Shown: positions 9,162 through 18,323 of the stretch, in pieces
How positions within the stretch are numbered: position 1 is the stretch's first letter
Layout of the letters: each line of letters starts with the position of its first letter
NCBI RefSeq assembly: GCF_900119385.1
Contig: NZ_FPKO01000009.1
Coordinates: 767,405-831,404, forward strand
Direction: 5' to 3'
Origin: Thermophilibacter mediterraneus
Lineage (GTDB): Bacteria > Actinomycetota > Coriobacteriia > Coriobacteriales > Atopobiaceae
Length of the DNA stretch: 64,000 nucleotides
Made by a program: the position numbers and the translations under genes
Notes under the pieces: generated by a model
Told to the model about the DNA's origin: nothing
The model's input: the letters and a program-made list of their open reading frames with translations, nothing else
Database searches by the model: none

Positions 9162-9533
9162 TTGGCCCGTATTAACGGCGTCGACCTGCCGCGCGAGAAG
9201 CGCGTCGAGGTCGGACTCACCTACATCTACGGCATCGGCCAGACCAGCGCCACCAAGATCTGCGCTGAGACCGGTGTTAACCCGGACACCCGCGTCAAGG
9301 ATCTGACCGAGGATGAGGTCACCAAGATCCGTGACTACATTGACGCCAACTTCACCACCGAGGGCGACCTTCGCCGCGAGGTGAGGCAGAACACCGCCCG
9401 CCTGATGGAGATCGGCTGCTATCGCGGCCTCCGTCACCGCAAGGGCCTCCCCGTCCACGGTCAGCGCACCCACACCAACGCTCGCACCCGCAAGGGCAAG
9501 AAGCGTCAGATCGGTGCCAAGAAGAGGGGCTAG
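9162..9533 (+). CDS. rpsM: Ribosomal protein S13
   Basis: This 123-residue uS13 begins [25 protein letters not shown] and ends in the basic tail [21 protein letters not shown], which reaches the P-site tRNA. The initiation codon is TTG 9162, with AAGGAAGGAG at 9146-9155. Canonical order with rpsK. Confidence 0.97.
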   Translation: MARINGVDLPREKRVEVGLTYIYGIGQTSATKICAETGVNPDTRVKDLTEDEVTKIRDYIDANFTTEGDLRREVRQNTARLMEIGCYRGLRHRKGLPVHGQRTHTNARTRKGKKRQIGAKKRG

Positions 9534-9543
9534 GGAGTAGACA

Positions 9544-9945
9544 ATGCCGCAGAAGAAGAACGCTCGCACCACGCGTATCCGCCGCTCCGAGCGCAAGAAC
9601 ATCGCCGTGGGCCAGGCCCACATCAAGAGCACGTTCAACAACACGATCGTCTCGATCACCGACCCCCAGGGCAACGTGATCTCCTGGCAGTCCGGCGGCA
9701 CCGTCGGCTTCAAGGGCTCCCGTAAGTCCACGCCGTTCGCCGCTCAGCTCGCCGCTGAGGCCGCTGCCAAGGCGGCCATGGAGCACGGCCTGCACAAGGT
9801 CTCCGTCTTCGTCAAGGGCCCCGGCTCTGGCCGCGAGACGGCGATCCGCTCCCTCCAGGCCGCCGGCCTCGAGGTTTCGGGCATCCAGGACAAGACCCCC
9901 ATCGCGCACAACGGTTGCCGTCTGAGCAAGCGTCGCCGCGTGTAG
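9544..9945 (+). CDS. rpsK: Ribosomal protein S11
   Basis: This 133-residue uS11 shows [24 protein letters not shown] and the C-terminal [10 protein letters not shown] hallmark. It lies on the 30S platform near the E site. It begins 10 bp after rpsM with TAGGGAG as ribosome binding site. Confidence 0.97.
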   Translation: MPQKKNARTTRIRRSERKNIAVGQAHIKSTFNNTIVSITDPQGNVISWQSGGTVGFKGSRKSTPFAAQLAAEAAAKAAMEHGLHKVSVFVKGPGSGRETAIRSLQAAGLEVSGIQDKTPIAHNGCRLSKRRRV

Positions 9946-9960
9946 CTAGGAGGAATATCA

Positions 9961-10554
9961 ATGGCTATCGATAGGACCCCGGTCCTCAAGAGGTGCCGTC
10001 AGCTCGGCATCGACCCCGTTGTGATGGGCATCAACAAGACCTCGAACCGCGAGCCGAAGCGTCGTCGTCGCCAGGAGAGCGAGTACGGCATCCAGCTCCG
10101 CGAGAAGCAGAAGGCCAAGTTCATCTACGGCGTTCTCGAGAAGCAGTTCCGTGGCTACTACAACAGGGCCATGAAGCTCGAGGGCATCACCGGCGACAAC
10201 CTGATGACCCTCCTCGAGTGCCGTCTCGACAACGTCGTCTTCCGCCTTGGCTTCGCCCGCACGCGCAAGGAGGCCCGTCAGACCGTCCGTCACGGCCACA
10301 TCACCGTGAACGGCAAGCGTGTTGACATCCCCTCCTACCAGGTCAAGTCCGGCGACGTCGTCGCCGTTGCCGAGAAGGCCCGCGACCTGCTCCCCATCAA
10401 GGAGGCCCTCATCTCCTCCGAGCACATGGCCGTTCCCGCCTGGCTCGAGGTTGACATCGAGAAGCTCAAGGGCACGGTCCTCCAGCTGCCGACGCGCGAT
10501 CAGATCGACCTCGACATCGACGCGCAGCTGATCGTCGAGCTTTACTCCAAGTAA
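9961..10554 (+). CDS. rpsD: Ribosomal protein S4
   Basis: This 197-residue uS4 has the RNA-binding S4 domain (LECRLDNVVFRLGFARTRKEARQTVRHGHITVNGKRV). The N-terminal part is RTPVLKRCRQLGIDPVVMGINK, without a zinc cysteine cluster. S4 nucleates 30S assembly and often autoregulates the alpha operon. AGGAGGAAT precedes the ATG. Confidence 0.97.
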   Translation: MAIDRTPVLKRCRQLGIDPVVMGINKTSNREPKRRRRQESEYGIQLREKQKAKFIYGVLEKQFRGYYNRAMKLEGITGDNLMTLLECRLDNVVFRLGFARTRKEARQTVRHGHITVNGKRVDIPSYQVKSGDVVAVAEKARDLLPIKEALISSEHMAVPAWLEVDIEKLKGTVLQLPTRDQIDLDIDAQLIVELYSK

Positions 10555-10578
10555 GCCCGACTAGTTTTGGAGGTAGCA

Positions 10579-11520
10579 ATGTCCGAATTCATCCGACCCC
10601 AGGTGTCGGTCGAGGAGATCAACGATCACCTTGCGCGCGTGAGCGCAGAGCCGCTGGAGCGCGGCTATGGCGACACGCTCGGCAACTCGCTGCGCAGGGT
10701 CCTGCTGTCCTCGCTCTCTGGTGCAGCGGTCGAGGCCATCCAGATCGATGGCGTTCAGCACGAGTTCACGACGGTCGATGGCGTCTATGAGGACGTCACC
10801 GACATCGTTCTCAACGTGAAGGGGCTCGTGTTCCGCTCTATGGGCACCGGCGACGAGGCCGAGGCGAGCATCTCCGTCGACGGCCCCATGACGGTCACCG
10901 GCGGCGACTTCGCCGTCCCCGCTGAGTTCGAGCTTGTGAATCCCGACCACGTTATCTGCACCCTCGGGGCCGGTGCGCACCTCACCATGAAGATGCGCAT
11001 CGGCGTCGGTCGAGGCTACGTGTCCGGTGAGGACAACGAGCGTGAGAGCGATCCGATCGGCATCATTCACGTCGACTCGCTCTACTCGCCCGTGCGTCGC
11101 TGCGCGAAGGCCGTCGAGGCCTGCCGCGTCGGCCGCCACACCGACTACGACCGTCTCGTGCTCGAGATTGAGACCAACGGCTCGATCTCCCCGCGCGACG
11201 CCATCGTCGAGGCCGCCAACATCATCAATCAGCACATGACGGCCTTCATGAGCCTCGCCGACGAGAACGAGCCCGTCGAGGACGCCTCCATCTTCTCGAC
11301 GGGTGCCGTCGAGGACAACGTCGAGCTCGACAAGCAGATCGAGGACCTCGACCTCTCCGTGAGGTCGTACAACTGCCTCAAGCGTGCCGGCATTCACTCG
11401 GTTCGCCAGCTCGTGGAGTTCTCCGAGAACGACCTTCTCAACATCAGAAACTTTGGCGTCAAGTCCATCGAGGAAGTCAAGGACAAGCTCGAGACCATGG
11501 GCCTGTCCCTCAAGGCCTAG
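10579..11520 (+). CDS. rpoA: RNA polymerase alpha subunit
   Basis: This 313-residue alpha subunit has an N-terminal dimerisation domain (LERGYGDTLGNSLRRVLLSSLSGAAV) and a C-terminal DNA-binding domain (LSVRSYNCLKRAGIHSVRQLVEFSENDLLNIRNFGVKSIEEVKDKL). The CTD contacts UP elements and activators. GGAGGT (10569-10574) sits 4 bp before ATG 10579; an in-frame GTG at 10567 is rejected because it overlaps that site. Confidence 0.98.
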   Translation: MSEFIRPQVSVEEINDHLARVSAEPLERGYGDTLGNSLRRVLLSSLSGAAVEAIQIDGVQHEFTTVDGVYEDVTDIVLNVKGLVFRSMGTGDEAEASISVDGPMTVTGGDFAVPAEFELVNPDHVICTLGAGAHLTMKMRIGVGRGYVSGEDNERESDPIGIIHVDSLYSPVRRCAKAVEACRVGRHTDYDRLVLEIETNGSISPRDAIVEAANIINQHMTAFMSLADENEPVEDASIFSTGAVEDNVELDKQIEDLDLSVRSYNCLKRAGIHSVRQLVEFSENDLLNIRNFGVKSIEEVKDKLETMGLSLKA

Positions 11521-11548
11521 GCGCAGCCGGATTTAGGAGAAGCAAGAA

Positions 11549-11995
11549 ATGCGACACAACAAGAAGAGGGGCATGAAGCTCGGCACCGACGCCAGCCACA
11601 CCAAGGCGATGAAGAAGAGCCTCATCCGCGCCCTGTTTGAGAATGACCGCATCAAGACCCTCGACCAGCGCGCCAAGGCCATCCGCCCTGACGTCGACAA
11701 GGTCATCACCTGGGCCAAGAAGGGCGACATCGCCAGCCGTCGCCTTGCCATCGCCAAGGTGGGCGACAAGGAGCTCGTCCGCGAGGTCTTCGAGAAGGCC
11801 GCGCAGGGCATGTGGGCCGACCGCAACGGCGGCTACACCCGCATCATGAAGCTCGGCCCCCGCAAAGGCGACGCCGCTGAGGTCGTGATCATGGAGCTCG
11901 TCACCGAGCCCGTCTCGCCCAAGGCTGCCCCCAAGGTGACCAAGGTCGAGGCTGCTCCCGTTGAGGAGCCCAAGACCGAGGAGACCGCTGAGTAG
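11549..11995 (+). CDS. rplQ: Ribosomal protein L17
   Basis: This 148-residue bL17 has the conserved core GTDASHTKAMKKSLIRALFENDRIKT and GGYTRIMKLGPRKGDAAE. A 30-residue acidic/alanine-rich C-terminal extension (KAAPKVTKVEAAPVEEPK) exceeds the minimal family length. It is the last alpha-operon gene and is followed by a good terminator. Confidence 0.97.
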   Translation: MRHNKKRGMKLGTDASHTKAMKKSLIRALFENDRIKTLDQRAKAIRPDVDKVITWAKKGDIASRRLAIAKVGDKELVREVFEKAAQGMWADRNGGYTRIMKLGPRKGDAAEVVIMELVTEPVSPKAAPKVTKVEAAPVEEPKTEETAE

Positions 11996-12018
11996 CGAGT
12001 TCCTCGCATCGCACGCTT

Positions 12019-12047
12019 GGGCCCTGGCATGTGCCGGGGCCCTTTTT
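12019..12047 (+). terminator. Rho-independent terminator after rplQ
   Basis: GGGCCCTGGCA (12019-12029) pairs with TGCCGGGGCCC (12032-12042), with one G-T wobble, and is followed by TTTTT (12043-12047). It ends the alpha operon immediately before the ECF transporter genes. Confidence 0.88.
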
Positions 12048-12079
12048 CTGTACGGATGGCATTGGGGGGAGGGGACGGC

Positions 12080-13687
12080 GTGATCGTCGTGACCGATGCG
12101 ACACACCGCTACGGTAGCGTGGAGGCGCTGCGTGGAGTATCGCTTCTCGTCGCCCCGGGGCAACGCGTCGTCATCCTCGGGACCAACGGGTCCGGCAAGT
12201 CGACGCTGGCGCGACTGCTCAACGGGAGCCTCCTTCCAAGCAGCGGCAGCGTCGAGGTCGACGGCGTTTCCTCGTCGCCCGAGACGACGAGGCGCTTGGC
12301 AGAGCTCGTGGGGTACGTGCGTCAGGACCCTAGGAACCAGATCGTGAGCCCGGTCGTGTCGGACGAGGTCGCCTTCGGCCCACGCAACCTTGGCCTCTCT
12401 CGTCCCGACGTGCTCTCGCGCGTGGACGAGGCGCTTGAGGTCTGCGGCATCTCTCACCTGCGACACCATATGACCACGGAGCTCTCGGGGGGACAGCAGC
12501 AGCTGCTCGCCCTTGCGGGGGTGCTCGCCATGCGTCCGCGCTATCTCGTGCTTGACGAGGCGTGCTCGCAGCTCGACGAGGCGACGCGGCGCCGCGTGCG
12601 GGCCATCGTGCGCGACTGTCGCGAGCGCGGGGTTGGCGTGGTCGAGGTGGCCCACTTCGCCGAGGACGTGGCAGGGGCCGATCGCGTCCTCGTGCTCGAG
12701 CGGGGGCGCCTCGCCTGGGAGGGCGAGCCGGGCGGGTTTTTCCTCAGCCCCGGCGCGCTCTCGAGCTCCGGGCTTCGTGACGACCCGCTTTCGCCCGTCC
12801 TCTCGTCCCTTGCCGCCTCTGGCTGTGACCTTACGGAGCCGCTGGACGAGAAGGACGTCGTGCAAAGACTTGGGGTGAGCGGCGCACCGAGCGACCGGCT
12901 CACCGCACCGTCGCCGGCGGCGGATGAGGCCGACGAGGCGCCTGCTGCGCACGAGCTCTGCCTGCGGGACGCCTCGCTGAGTTACGGGGACACGGCCGCC
13001 CTCGTTCGCGCGAACCTCTCGGCAACGGGCGTCACGCTGCTGCTGGGCGCCTCAGGGTCGGGCAAGTCGACCGCGGCGCGCCTGCTCTCGGGGGTTCTCG
13101 CGCCCGACGATGGCAGCGCGGAGCTTGACGGGGGGCGCGTGCGGGCCGGGCGCATCGGCCTCGCGTTCCAGCGCCCCGAGGACCAGCTCTTCTCCGACAC
13201 CGTCATCGACGACATCGCCTACGGCCCTCGCATGGCCGGACACGGGGACGAGGCCACGCGCGCGGAGGCCATCGACGCCGCGCGGAGGCTGGGCGTCGGG
13301 TCCGACGTGCTCGGCCGCTCGCCCTTCGAGCTCTCCGGCGGGCAGATGCGCCGGGTGGCGCTCGCAGGGGTGATCGCCGCCGGGCCGAGCGCGTACGTCT
13401 TCGACGAGCCGACGGCGGGGCTCGACGCGCCCTCGCGGCGCGAGGTACGGGAGCTCGTCTCCGACCTTGCTGCCGGGGGCGCCCCCGTCGTGGTGATAAC
13501 CCATGACGCGGCGGAGTGGATTGACGTGGCGCGCCGCGTCGTGTTTCTCGCGGGGGGTCGCGTGACGGGCGACCTGCGAGCGTCCGAGGTTCGGGCGAAC
13601 CCCGCCCCCTTCGAGGCGGCGGGGATGCTTGCCCCGCTCATGGTGAGGCTCCGTGCAGCGGGGAGAGGGGGCGAGGCAGATGCGTAG
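12080..13687 (+). CDS. ECF transporter ATPase, fused EcfA1-EcfA2
   Basis: Two complete ABC ATPase domains are fused in one 535-residue chain. The first has GTNGSGKST at residues 34-42, LSGGQQQ and VLDEA. The second has GASGSGKST at 323-331, LSGGQMRR and VFDEP. Together they energise a vitamin/cofactor ECF importer at the membrane. GTG 12080 is chosen because GGGGGAGGGG (12064-12073) is correctly spaced from it. The 3' end overlaps ecfT by 8 bp. The linker between domains is acidic and Pro/Ala-rich. No substrate-binding S component is adjacent, as expected for a shared (group II) module. Confidence 0.92.
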   Translation: MIVVTDATHRYGSVEALRGVSLLVAPGQRVVILGTNGSGKSTLARLLNGSLLPSSGSVEVDGVSSSPETTRRLAELVGYVRQDPRNQIVSPVVSDEVAFGPRNLGLSRPDVLSRVDEALEVCGISHLRHHMTTELSGGQQQLLALAGVLAMRPRYLVLDEACSQLDEATRRRVRAIVRDCRERGVGVVEVAHFAEDVAGADRVLVLERGRLAWEGEPGGFFLSPGALSSSGLRDDPLSPVLSSLAASGCDLTEPLDEKDVVQRLGVSGAPSDRLTAPSPAADEADEAPAAHELCLRDASLSYGDTAALVRANLSATGVTLLLGASGSGKSTAARLLSGVLAPDDGSAELDGGRVRAGRIGLAFQRPEDQLFSDTVIDDIAYGPRMAGHGDEATRAEAIDAARRLGVGSDVLGRSPFELSGGQMRRVALAGVIAAGPSAYVFDEPTAGLDAPSRREVRELVSDLAAGGAPVVVITHDAAEWIDVARRVVFLAGGRVTGDLRASEVRANPAPFEAAGMLAPLMVRLRAAGRGGEADA

Positions 13688-14438
13688 CCCGGTCGCGCTC
13701 GGCGCGTACGTGCCCGCCCGAACGCTTGTCCACGCCATCGACGCGCGCGCAAAGCTCGTCCTTCTCGTCATCGCTACGGTGGCGTCGTTTGCGTCCCCCG
13801 CGCCGGTTGGCCTGGCCGTTGCCGCCGCGGGTCTCGTCGTCGCGCTCGTGGCGAGCAGGACCTCGCCCCGTGCCGTCCTGCGCGGCCTGCGCCCGGCGGC
13901 GCTGCTCCTCGCGGTCTCGGTCCTCGGTAACGCGGTGGTGCTCGTGGGGCAGCCCGGCATCTCGCTCGCGGGGCTCTCGCGCAGCGTCACGGTGGTGCTG
14001 AGGGTCGCGCTCGTGGTGGGCTTCGCGCTGGTCTTCTCGTCCACCACGCCGCAGCCCGCGATCGCGGACGCCCTGGCGGCGCTCATGGCCCCGCTCTCGC
14101 GCGTGGGGGTTCCGGTGACGTCAATCGCCATGTCCGCCTCCATCGCCCTGCGGTTCATTCCGATCACGGGGGAGGAGCTCCATCGCATCCGCTCCGCCCA
14201 GCGGGCGCGCGGGGCTCGATTTGACGAGGGGGGCGTCCGCGAGCGCCTGGCGGTGTGGCGGCAGGTGCTCGTGCCGCTCGTGGTGGCGCTCTTCCGACGC
14301 TCGGACGAGCTCGCGCGCGCCATGACGGACCGGTGCTACGCGGGGGAGCAGACGACGCTTCTCGGACCGCTCCCCCCGCGCGACCGTGCGCTCGTGGCCG
14401 TCGGGGTCGCGTGGGCCGTGGTCTGCGCGCTGTTCTGA
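13680..14438 (+). CDS. ecfT: ECF transporter transmembrane component EcfT
   Basis: This 252-residue integral membrane protein carries the EcfT coupling region (ELHRIRSAQRARGARFDEGG) that transmits ATPase motion to the S component. About five hydrophobic segments are visible. ATG 13680 overlaps the preceding ATPase stop. The order rplQ-ecfA-ecfT-truA matches the arrangement in many Firmicutes and Coriobacteriia. Confidence 0.9.
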   Translation: MRSPVALGAYVPARTLVHAIDARAKLVLLVIATVASFASPAPVGLAVAAAGLVVALVASRTSPRAVLRGLRPAALLLAVSVLGNAVVLVGQPGISLAGLSRSVTVVLRVALVVGFALVFSSTTPQPAIADALAALMAPLSRVGVPVTSIAMSASIALRFIPITGEELHRIRSAQRARGARFDEGGVRERLAVWRQVLVPLVVALFRRSDELARAMTDRCYAGEQTTLLGPLPPRDRALVAVGVAWAVVCALF

Positions 14439-14490
14439 GCGACGTACCGCCATCCCCTATCATGGGGAGGAGGATAAGAAAGGATTTCCC

Positions 14491-15285
14491 ATGCCCGATG
14501 GTGCCACCCTCGTCGTGAAGCACGGCTACCGCGGAGCGGGCTTCTGCGGCTTTGCCGAGCAGCCCGGAGCGCGGACGGTCGCCGGTGAGCTGCGCCGTGC
14601 GCTCGAGACCGCGCTGCGTCGTCCTGTGGAGCTCACTTGCGCGGGGCGTACCGACGCCGGGGTGCACGCGCTCTCGCAGTACGTGAGCGTTCCGGTGACG
14701 GAGGGCGAGGCGGGGCTGCCCGGCACGCGGCTCATGCGCAGCCTTGTGGCGCTCACCCCCGACGACCTCTCGGTGCGGGCGCTCCTCAGGGCGCCTGCGG
14801 GCTTCTCCGCCCGCTTCGACGCCGTGAGCCGAAGCTACCGGTATCGGATCGCCGACTCGGACGCGCGTCCGGTCCTGGCGTGGGACCACGCATGGTGGTA
14901 TCGCGGGCGGCTCGACGCGGGCGCCATGGGGGAAGCCGCTCGATGCCTCGTGGGCGAGCACGACTTCAGGAGCTTCTGCAAGGCGTCGTCGGCCGTCGAC
15001 AAGCCGACCTGCCGCTTCGTCGAGTCCCTCGAGGTGACGCGCGTGGTGGAGGCGGGCGAGGAGCTCGTGGCGATTGACGTCACGGGTAACGCGTTTCTCC
15101 ACAACATGGTGCGCACCATCGCGGGGACGCTCGTTGAGGTGGGGCGCGGCCACCGTGACCCACGGTGGGTGGGTGACGTGCTCGCCGCCCGCGACCGGAC
15201 GGCCGCGGGCCCCTGCGCCCCCGCGAAAGGCCTGACCTTCGTCGGGGTAAAATACCCTGAGCTAACTTTGACCCCCTGGGAGTGA
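14491..15285 (+). CDS. truA: tRNA pseudouridine(38-40) synthase TruA
   Basis: This 264-residue enzyme isomerises uridines 38-40 in the tRNA anticodon arm. The catalytic aspartate lies in CAGRTDAGVHAL, followed by FSARFDAVSRSYRY and the C-terminal NAFLHNMVRTIAGTLVEVG. ATG 14491 follows GGAGGAGGATAAGAAAGGA. The frame continues upstream without homology. Downstream the permease gene starts at or near its stop. Confidence 0.95.
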   Translation: MPDGATLVVKHGYRGAGFCGFAEQPGARTVAGELRRALETALRRPVELTCAGRTDAGVHALSQYVSVPVTEGEAGLPGTRLMRSLVALTPDDLSVRALLRAPAGFSARFDAVSRSYRYRIADSDARPVLAWDHAWWYRGRLDAGAMGEAARCLVGEHDFRSFCKASSAVDKPTCRFVESLEVTRVVEAGEELVAIDVTGNAFLHNMVRTIAGTLVEVGRGHRDPRWVGDVLAARDRTAAGPCAPAKGLTFVGVKYPELTLTPWE

Positions 15286-15311
15286 CCGGGGGACCCTCGG
15301 GAGGACCTGAC

Positions 15312-16217
15312 GTGGAGCTTCTTCTTCACGTCCTGGAGCACAGCCTCTGGGACACGCTGCGGCTCGTGCCGTTTTTGTTTGTGACCTACCTCGCCATGGA
15401 GGCGCTCGAGCACTCCGCGGCGGACCGCGTGCAGCGCATCGTGGAGCGCTCCGGAAAGGCGGGGCCCGTGGCGGGGGCGCTTCTCGGCGCGCTGCCGCAG
15501 TGCGGGTTCTCCGCCATGGCGGCGACGCTGTACGCGGGCCGCGTGGTCAGCGCGGGCACGCTCGTCGCCGTGATTCTCTCGACCTCCGACGAGATGGTCC
15601 CCGTCTTCGTGGCGCACCAGGAGCCCGTCGGACGTCTGCTGGCCATCATGGCCGCAAAGGTCGCCGTCGCAGTCGTCGTGGGCTTTGTCGTGGACGCGCT
15701 GCTGCGCCTTGCCCGGCGCTCCGGCGACGGGCGCGCCCACATCCACGAGCTGTGCGAGCGCGCGCACTGCCACTGCGACGACGAGCACGACGACCACGGT
15801 CACGACCACGGCCACGGGCGCCTCGCGATCGTCCGCTCCGCGCTCGTCCACACCGCGCAGGTCGGTGCATGGATCCTCGTGGTGACGTTTGCGTTCGGCC
15901 TCGTGATCGAGCTGGTGGGCACCGACGCCCTCGCGGCGCTGCTCGCCAACCACCCGGTTCGGGCGACGTTCGTCTCCGCGCTGGTCGGCCTCATCCCCAA
16001 CTGCGGGGCGAGCGTCGCCATCACGGAGCTCTATCTCGAGGGCGTGCTGACAACGGGCCCGATGCTCGCCGGTCTGCTGTCATCGGGTGGCGTGGGCCTC
16101 CTCGTGCTGTGGCGCACCAACCCGGACGCTCGCGAGAGCGCGCTCGTCACGGCCTTCGTCTACGCGATCTCCGTCGCGCTTGGACTTTTGGCGGGGTCCT
16201 TGGGTATTCTGTTCTAG
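15312..16217 (+). CDS. ArsP_2-like heavy-metal/manganese permease with His-rich loop
   Basis: This 301-residue membrane protein contains two homologous halves, each with a Pro-x-Cys-Gly motif (ALPQCGFSA and LIPNCGASVA). A central cytoplasmic loop near residues 145-180 is rich in His, Asp and Cys (HIHELCERAHCHCDDEHDD and following HGHDHGHG). This fits the putative 10-TM metal exporter family; metal handling is inferred from the loop. GTG 15312 has GGGAGGA (15299-15305) 6 bp upstream; a GTG at 15282 overlapping the truA stop is the alternative. Confidence 0.7.
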   Translation: MELLLHVLEHSLWDTLRLVPFLFVTYLAMEALEHSAADRVQRIVERSGKAGPVAGALLGALPQCGFSAMAATLYAGRVVSAGTLVAVILSTSDEMVPVFVAHQEPVGRLLAIMAAKVAVAVVVGFVVDALLRLARRSGDGRAHIHELCERAHCHCDDEHDDHGHDHGHGRLAIVRSALVHTAQVGAWILVVTFAFGLVIELVGTDALAALLANHPVRATFVSALVGLIPNCGASVAITELYLEGVLTTGPMLAGLLSSGGVGLLVLWRTNPDARESALVTAFVYAISVALGLLAGSLGILF

Positions 16218-16251
16218 AGCAACGGAGCCGAGGGCGCGAGGGGGTACGGCC

Positions 16252-17037
16252 ATGGCCAGGAAGCGAGAGAGGTTCGACCGCACCGACGTGCCGCGCGAGA
16301 GCCCGCGCCGCAACCTCGTCGGCGCCATCGTGAGCGTCGCCGCGCTCCTCGTGGCGGCGGCCGTGGTCGCGTTCTTCTGGTGGCGCATGAACCTCGAGCG
16401 GGTCCTCGAGGTCACGGAGCTCGAGGACGCGCTCGCCTATCCGAGCTCCGCGAGCGTGGTCGACGGGATGGGGTACGCGGTGTCGCCCGACGACATCGAG
16501 ACCACCCTGCTGCTCGAGGTCGATGACATCGACGCCCAGACGCCCAACCTCGTGTGGGCGCGTGTCCTGGCGGTCAATCACACGAGCGGCACCGCCGCGG
16601 TGGCGGGCGTGCCCGTGACCGTCAAGATTGACTTCGACGACCCGGCTGCCCTGGGGGACGTCTGCGTGCGCTCGGGTGCGGCGGCGTGCGCGGAGCTGCT
16701 CTCGGAGGCGGCGGGGGTGCCGTTCGACCACGTCATCGTCTCCGAGGGGGACGTGCTCCCGGGAATCGGGGCGCTCTCCGGGTCGGGGATCATCGACCTT
16801 CCGACGCAGGCCTCCGAGCTGGTGTCGAGCCTGCGCACCGACATGAGCGACGAGGAGGTCCTCGCGCTGGCGGACGACGTCGCGGCAACGGGCGCGGCTG
16901 CCGCGGACGCCCCCGAGGTGGCGCCCGTTCCCGAGACCGTGACCGATGAGACGGGGGCGACGACGGAGACGGGCTCGTGGCTCGTCGACGGCACCCAGCT
17001 GGCGCTGACGCTCGGCCTGCTCGTGACGGCCGCCTAG
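16252..17037 (+). CDS. Membrane-anchored protein, possible degenerate LCP-like domain
   Basis: This 261-residue protein has a basic N-terminus, one transmembrane helix at about residues 22-45 and an extracytoplasmic domain. The segment TVKIDFDDPAALGDVCVRSG...SLRTDMSDEEVLALADDV faintly recalls LytR-CpsA-Psr proteins, but the conserved arginines and aspartates of active LCP phosphotransferases are not evident. The C-terminus is acidic/Ala-rich. The domain assignment is tentative. It may be co-transcribed with the permease 34 bp upstream. Confidence 0.5.
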   Translation: MARKRERFDRTDVPRESPRRNLVGAIVSVAALLVAAAVVAFFWWRMNLERVLEVTELEDALAYPSSASVVDGMGYAVSPDDIETTLLLEVDDIDAQTPNLVWARVLAVNHTSGTAAVAGVPVTVKIDFDDPAALGDVCVRSGAAACAELLSEAAGVPFDHVIVSEGDVLPGIGALSGSGIIDLPTQASELVSSLRTDMSDEEVLALADDVAATGAAAADAPEVAPVPETVTDETGATTETGSWLVDGTQLALTLGLLVTAA

Positions 17038-17158
17038 GGCGCTCGAGCCCGCGTCGCGGCAACGTTTTAGGGCCTGCCCCGCAGTTGGATGCCGGCTCGT
17101 CCCACTGTGCTCATTTTGCCGAGGCGCGCCCGTGACGTTTCAGCTTTACGTGCGCGCT

Positions 17159-17173
17159 GATACCCTAGGTATC
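17159..17173. promoter_or_regulatory. Palindrome upstream of glycosyltransferase gene
   Basis: GATACC (17159-17164) and GGTATC (17168-17173) are inverted repeats with a 3-bp spacer, 42 bp before the GTG of the next gene. It could be an operator. No further support is visible. Confidence 0.25.
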
Positions 17174-17215
17174 ATGATTTCGCACGGTGCCTAGCAAGCG
17201 GGGGGACGCGGGGCG

Positions 17216-18286
17216 GTGTCGCACTACACGCCAACAAACCCAACGGTCTCGGTGCTCATGGCGGTCCATGACGCCGGGGCGACCGTGCGTCGCTGCGTCG
17301 AGAGCCTGCAGGGCCAGACGCTTGCCAACTTCGAGCTCGTGGCGGTGGACGCGGGGTCGGATGACGACACGCTCCGCCAGCTCGAGGCCCTTGCCGAGCG
17401 CGACATGCGCGTGCGCGTGGTCCAGGCGGGTCCCTGCAGTCGCCCCGAAGCGCTCAACCTCTCGCTCGAGCGCGCCCGCGGGCGCTACGTGCTCGTTATG
17501 GACTCGCGCGGCTGGGCGGAGCGCACCATGCTCCAGGGCCTCGTCGACCTCGCCTCCGAGGGCTCCCTCGAGCTCGCGATGGGCGGCTTCGCGGTCTCCC
17601 TGCTCACCGGGGGCGGTCGCTCCGCGTCGATGGAGGCGGCGGGGGAGGATGCGCTCTTCCCGACGCAGCACGACTTTCGCGCCGCCGCATGGGGCCCCTT
17701 CGCGTCCGGTCAGATGCTCTCCTCGTGCGCCAAGCTCTTCCTGCGCGAGTACCTGGTGGACCACGAGGTGCGGTTCTCCGCGGGGGGCGGCTTCGACCAC
17801 GCCTTCGTGATTTCCGCGCTCGCGGACGTGGAGCGCGTGGGGGCGCTCGGGGGAGTGTGCTGCCACGTGGGGCGCCGCCTCGCCCCCTTTCTCGGGAGCG
17901 ACGCGGCGATGGGCGGCTATCGTCGGCTCGAGGAGGAGCACGACGCGCTTCTCGCCCTCTACCGGCACTGGGGGCTCGAGGGGGACGCGGCCAGCATGGA
18001 CATGCTGCAGAGCCGCTACGTCGAGCGTTTGCTGGGGTGCATCGAGGGCGTGTGCGGCAAGATGAGCCGCCTGCCGTCCGCGGAGCAGCGTCGCATCGTC
18101 GCCACGATGATCGAGACGGACCGAGCCCAGGTGGCGGCGAGCGTCGCCCACCCGCGGGGCAGCGCCGCCCGAGCCATGCTCGCGCCCATCCGCTCGAAGA
18201 ACGCCGCGCTCGTCTGCGTGCAGACGAGGCTGCTCTCGTTCGTCTCTCCGGGAATCGCCCGAGTGACGCCCGACCTCTTCGCGTAG
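17216..18286 (+). CDS. Family 2 glycosyltransferase
   Basis: This 356-residue GT-A-fold protein begins with the GT2 strand TVSVLMAVHDAGATVRRCVESLQGQT and has VDAGSDDDT at the nucleotide-binding position. The usual DxD metal motif appears replaced by MDSRG, so donor binding may be atypical. It probably adds sugars to a cell-surface polymer. GTG 17216 follows a G-rich stretch. The substrate is unknown. Confidence 0.75.
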   Translation: MSHYTPTNPTVSVLMAVHDAGATVRRCVESLQGQTLANFELVAVDAGSDDDTLRQLEALAERDMRVRVVQAGPCSRPEALNLSLERARGRYVLVMDSRGWAERTMLQGLVDLASEGSLELAMGGFAVSLLTGGGRSASMEAAGEDALFPTQHDFRAAAWGPFASGQMLSSCAKLFLREYLVDHEVRFSAGGGFDHAFVISALADVERVGALGGVCCHVGRRLAPFLGSDAAMGGYRRLEEEHDALLALYRHWGLEGDAASMDMLQSRYVERLLGCIEGVCGKMSRLPSAEQRRIVATMIETDRAQVAASVAHPRGSAARAMLAPIRSKNAALVCVQTRLLSFVSPGIARVTPDLFA

Positions 18287-18323
18287 CCCCGGCGCCCGCG
18301 CGGCCCCGCGGCGTCGCCTTTGC

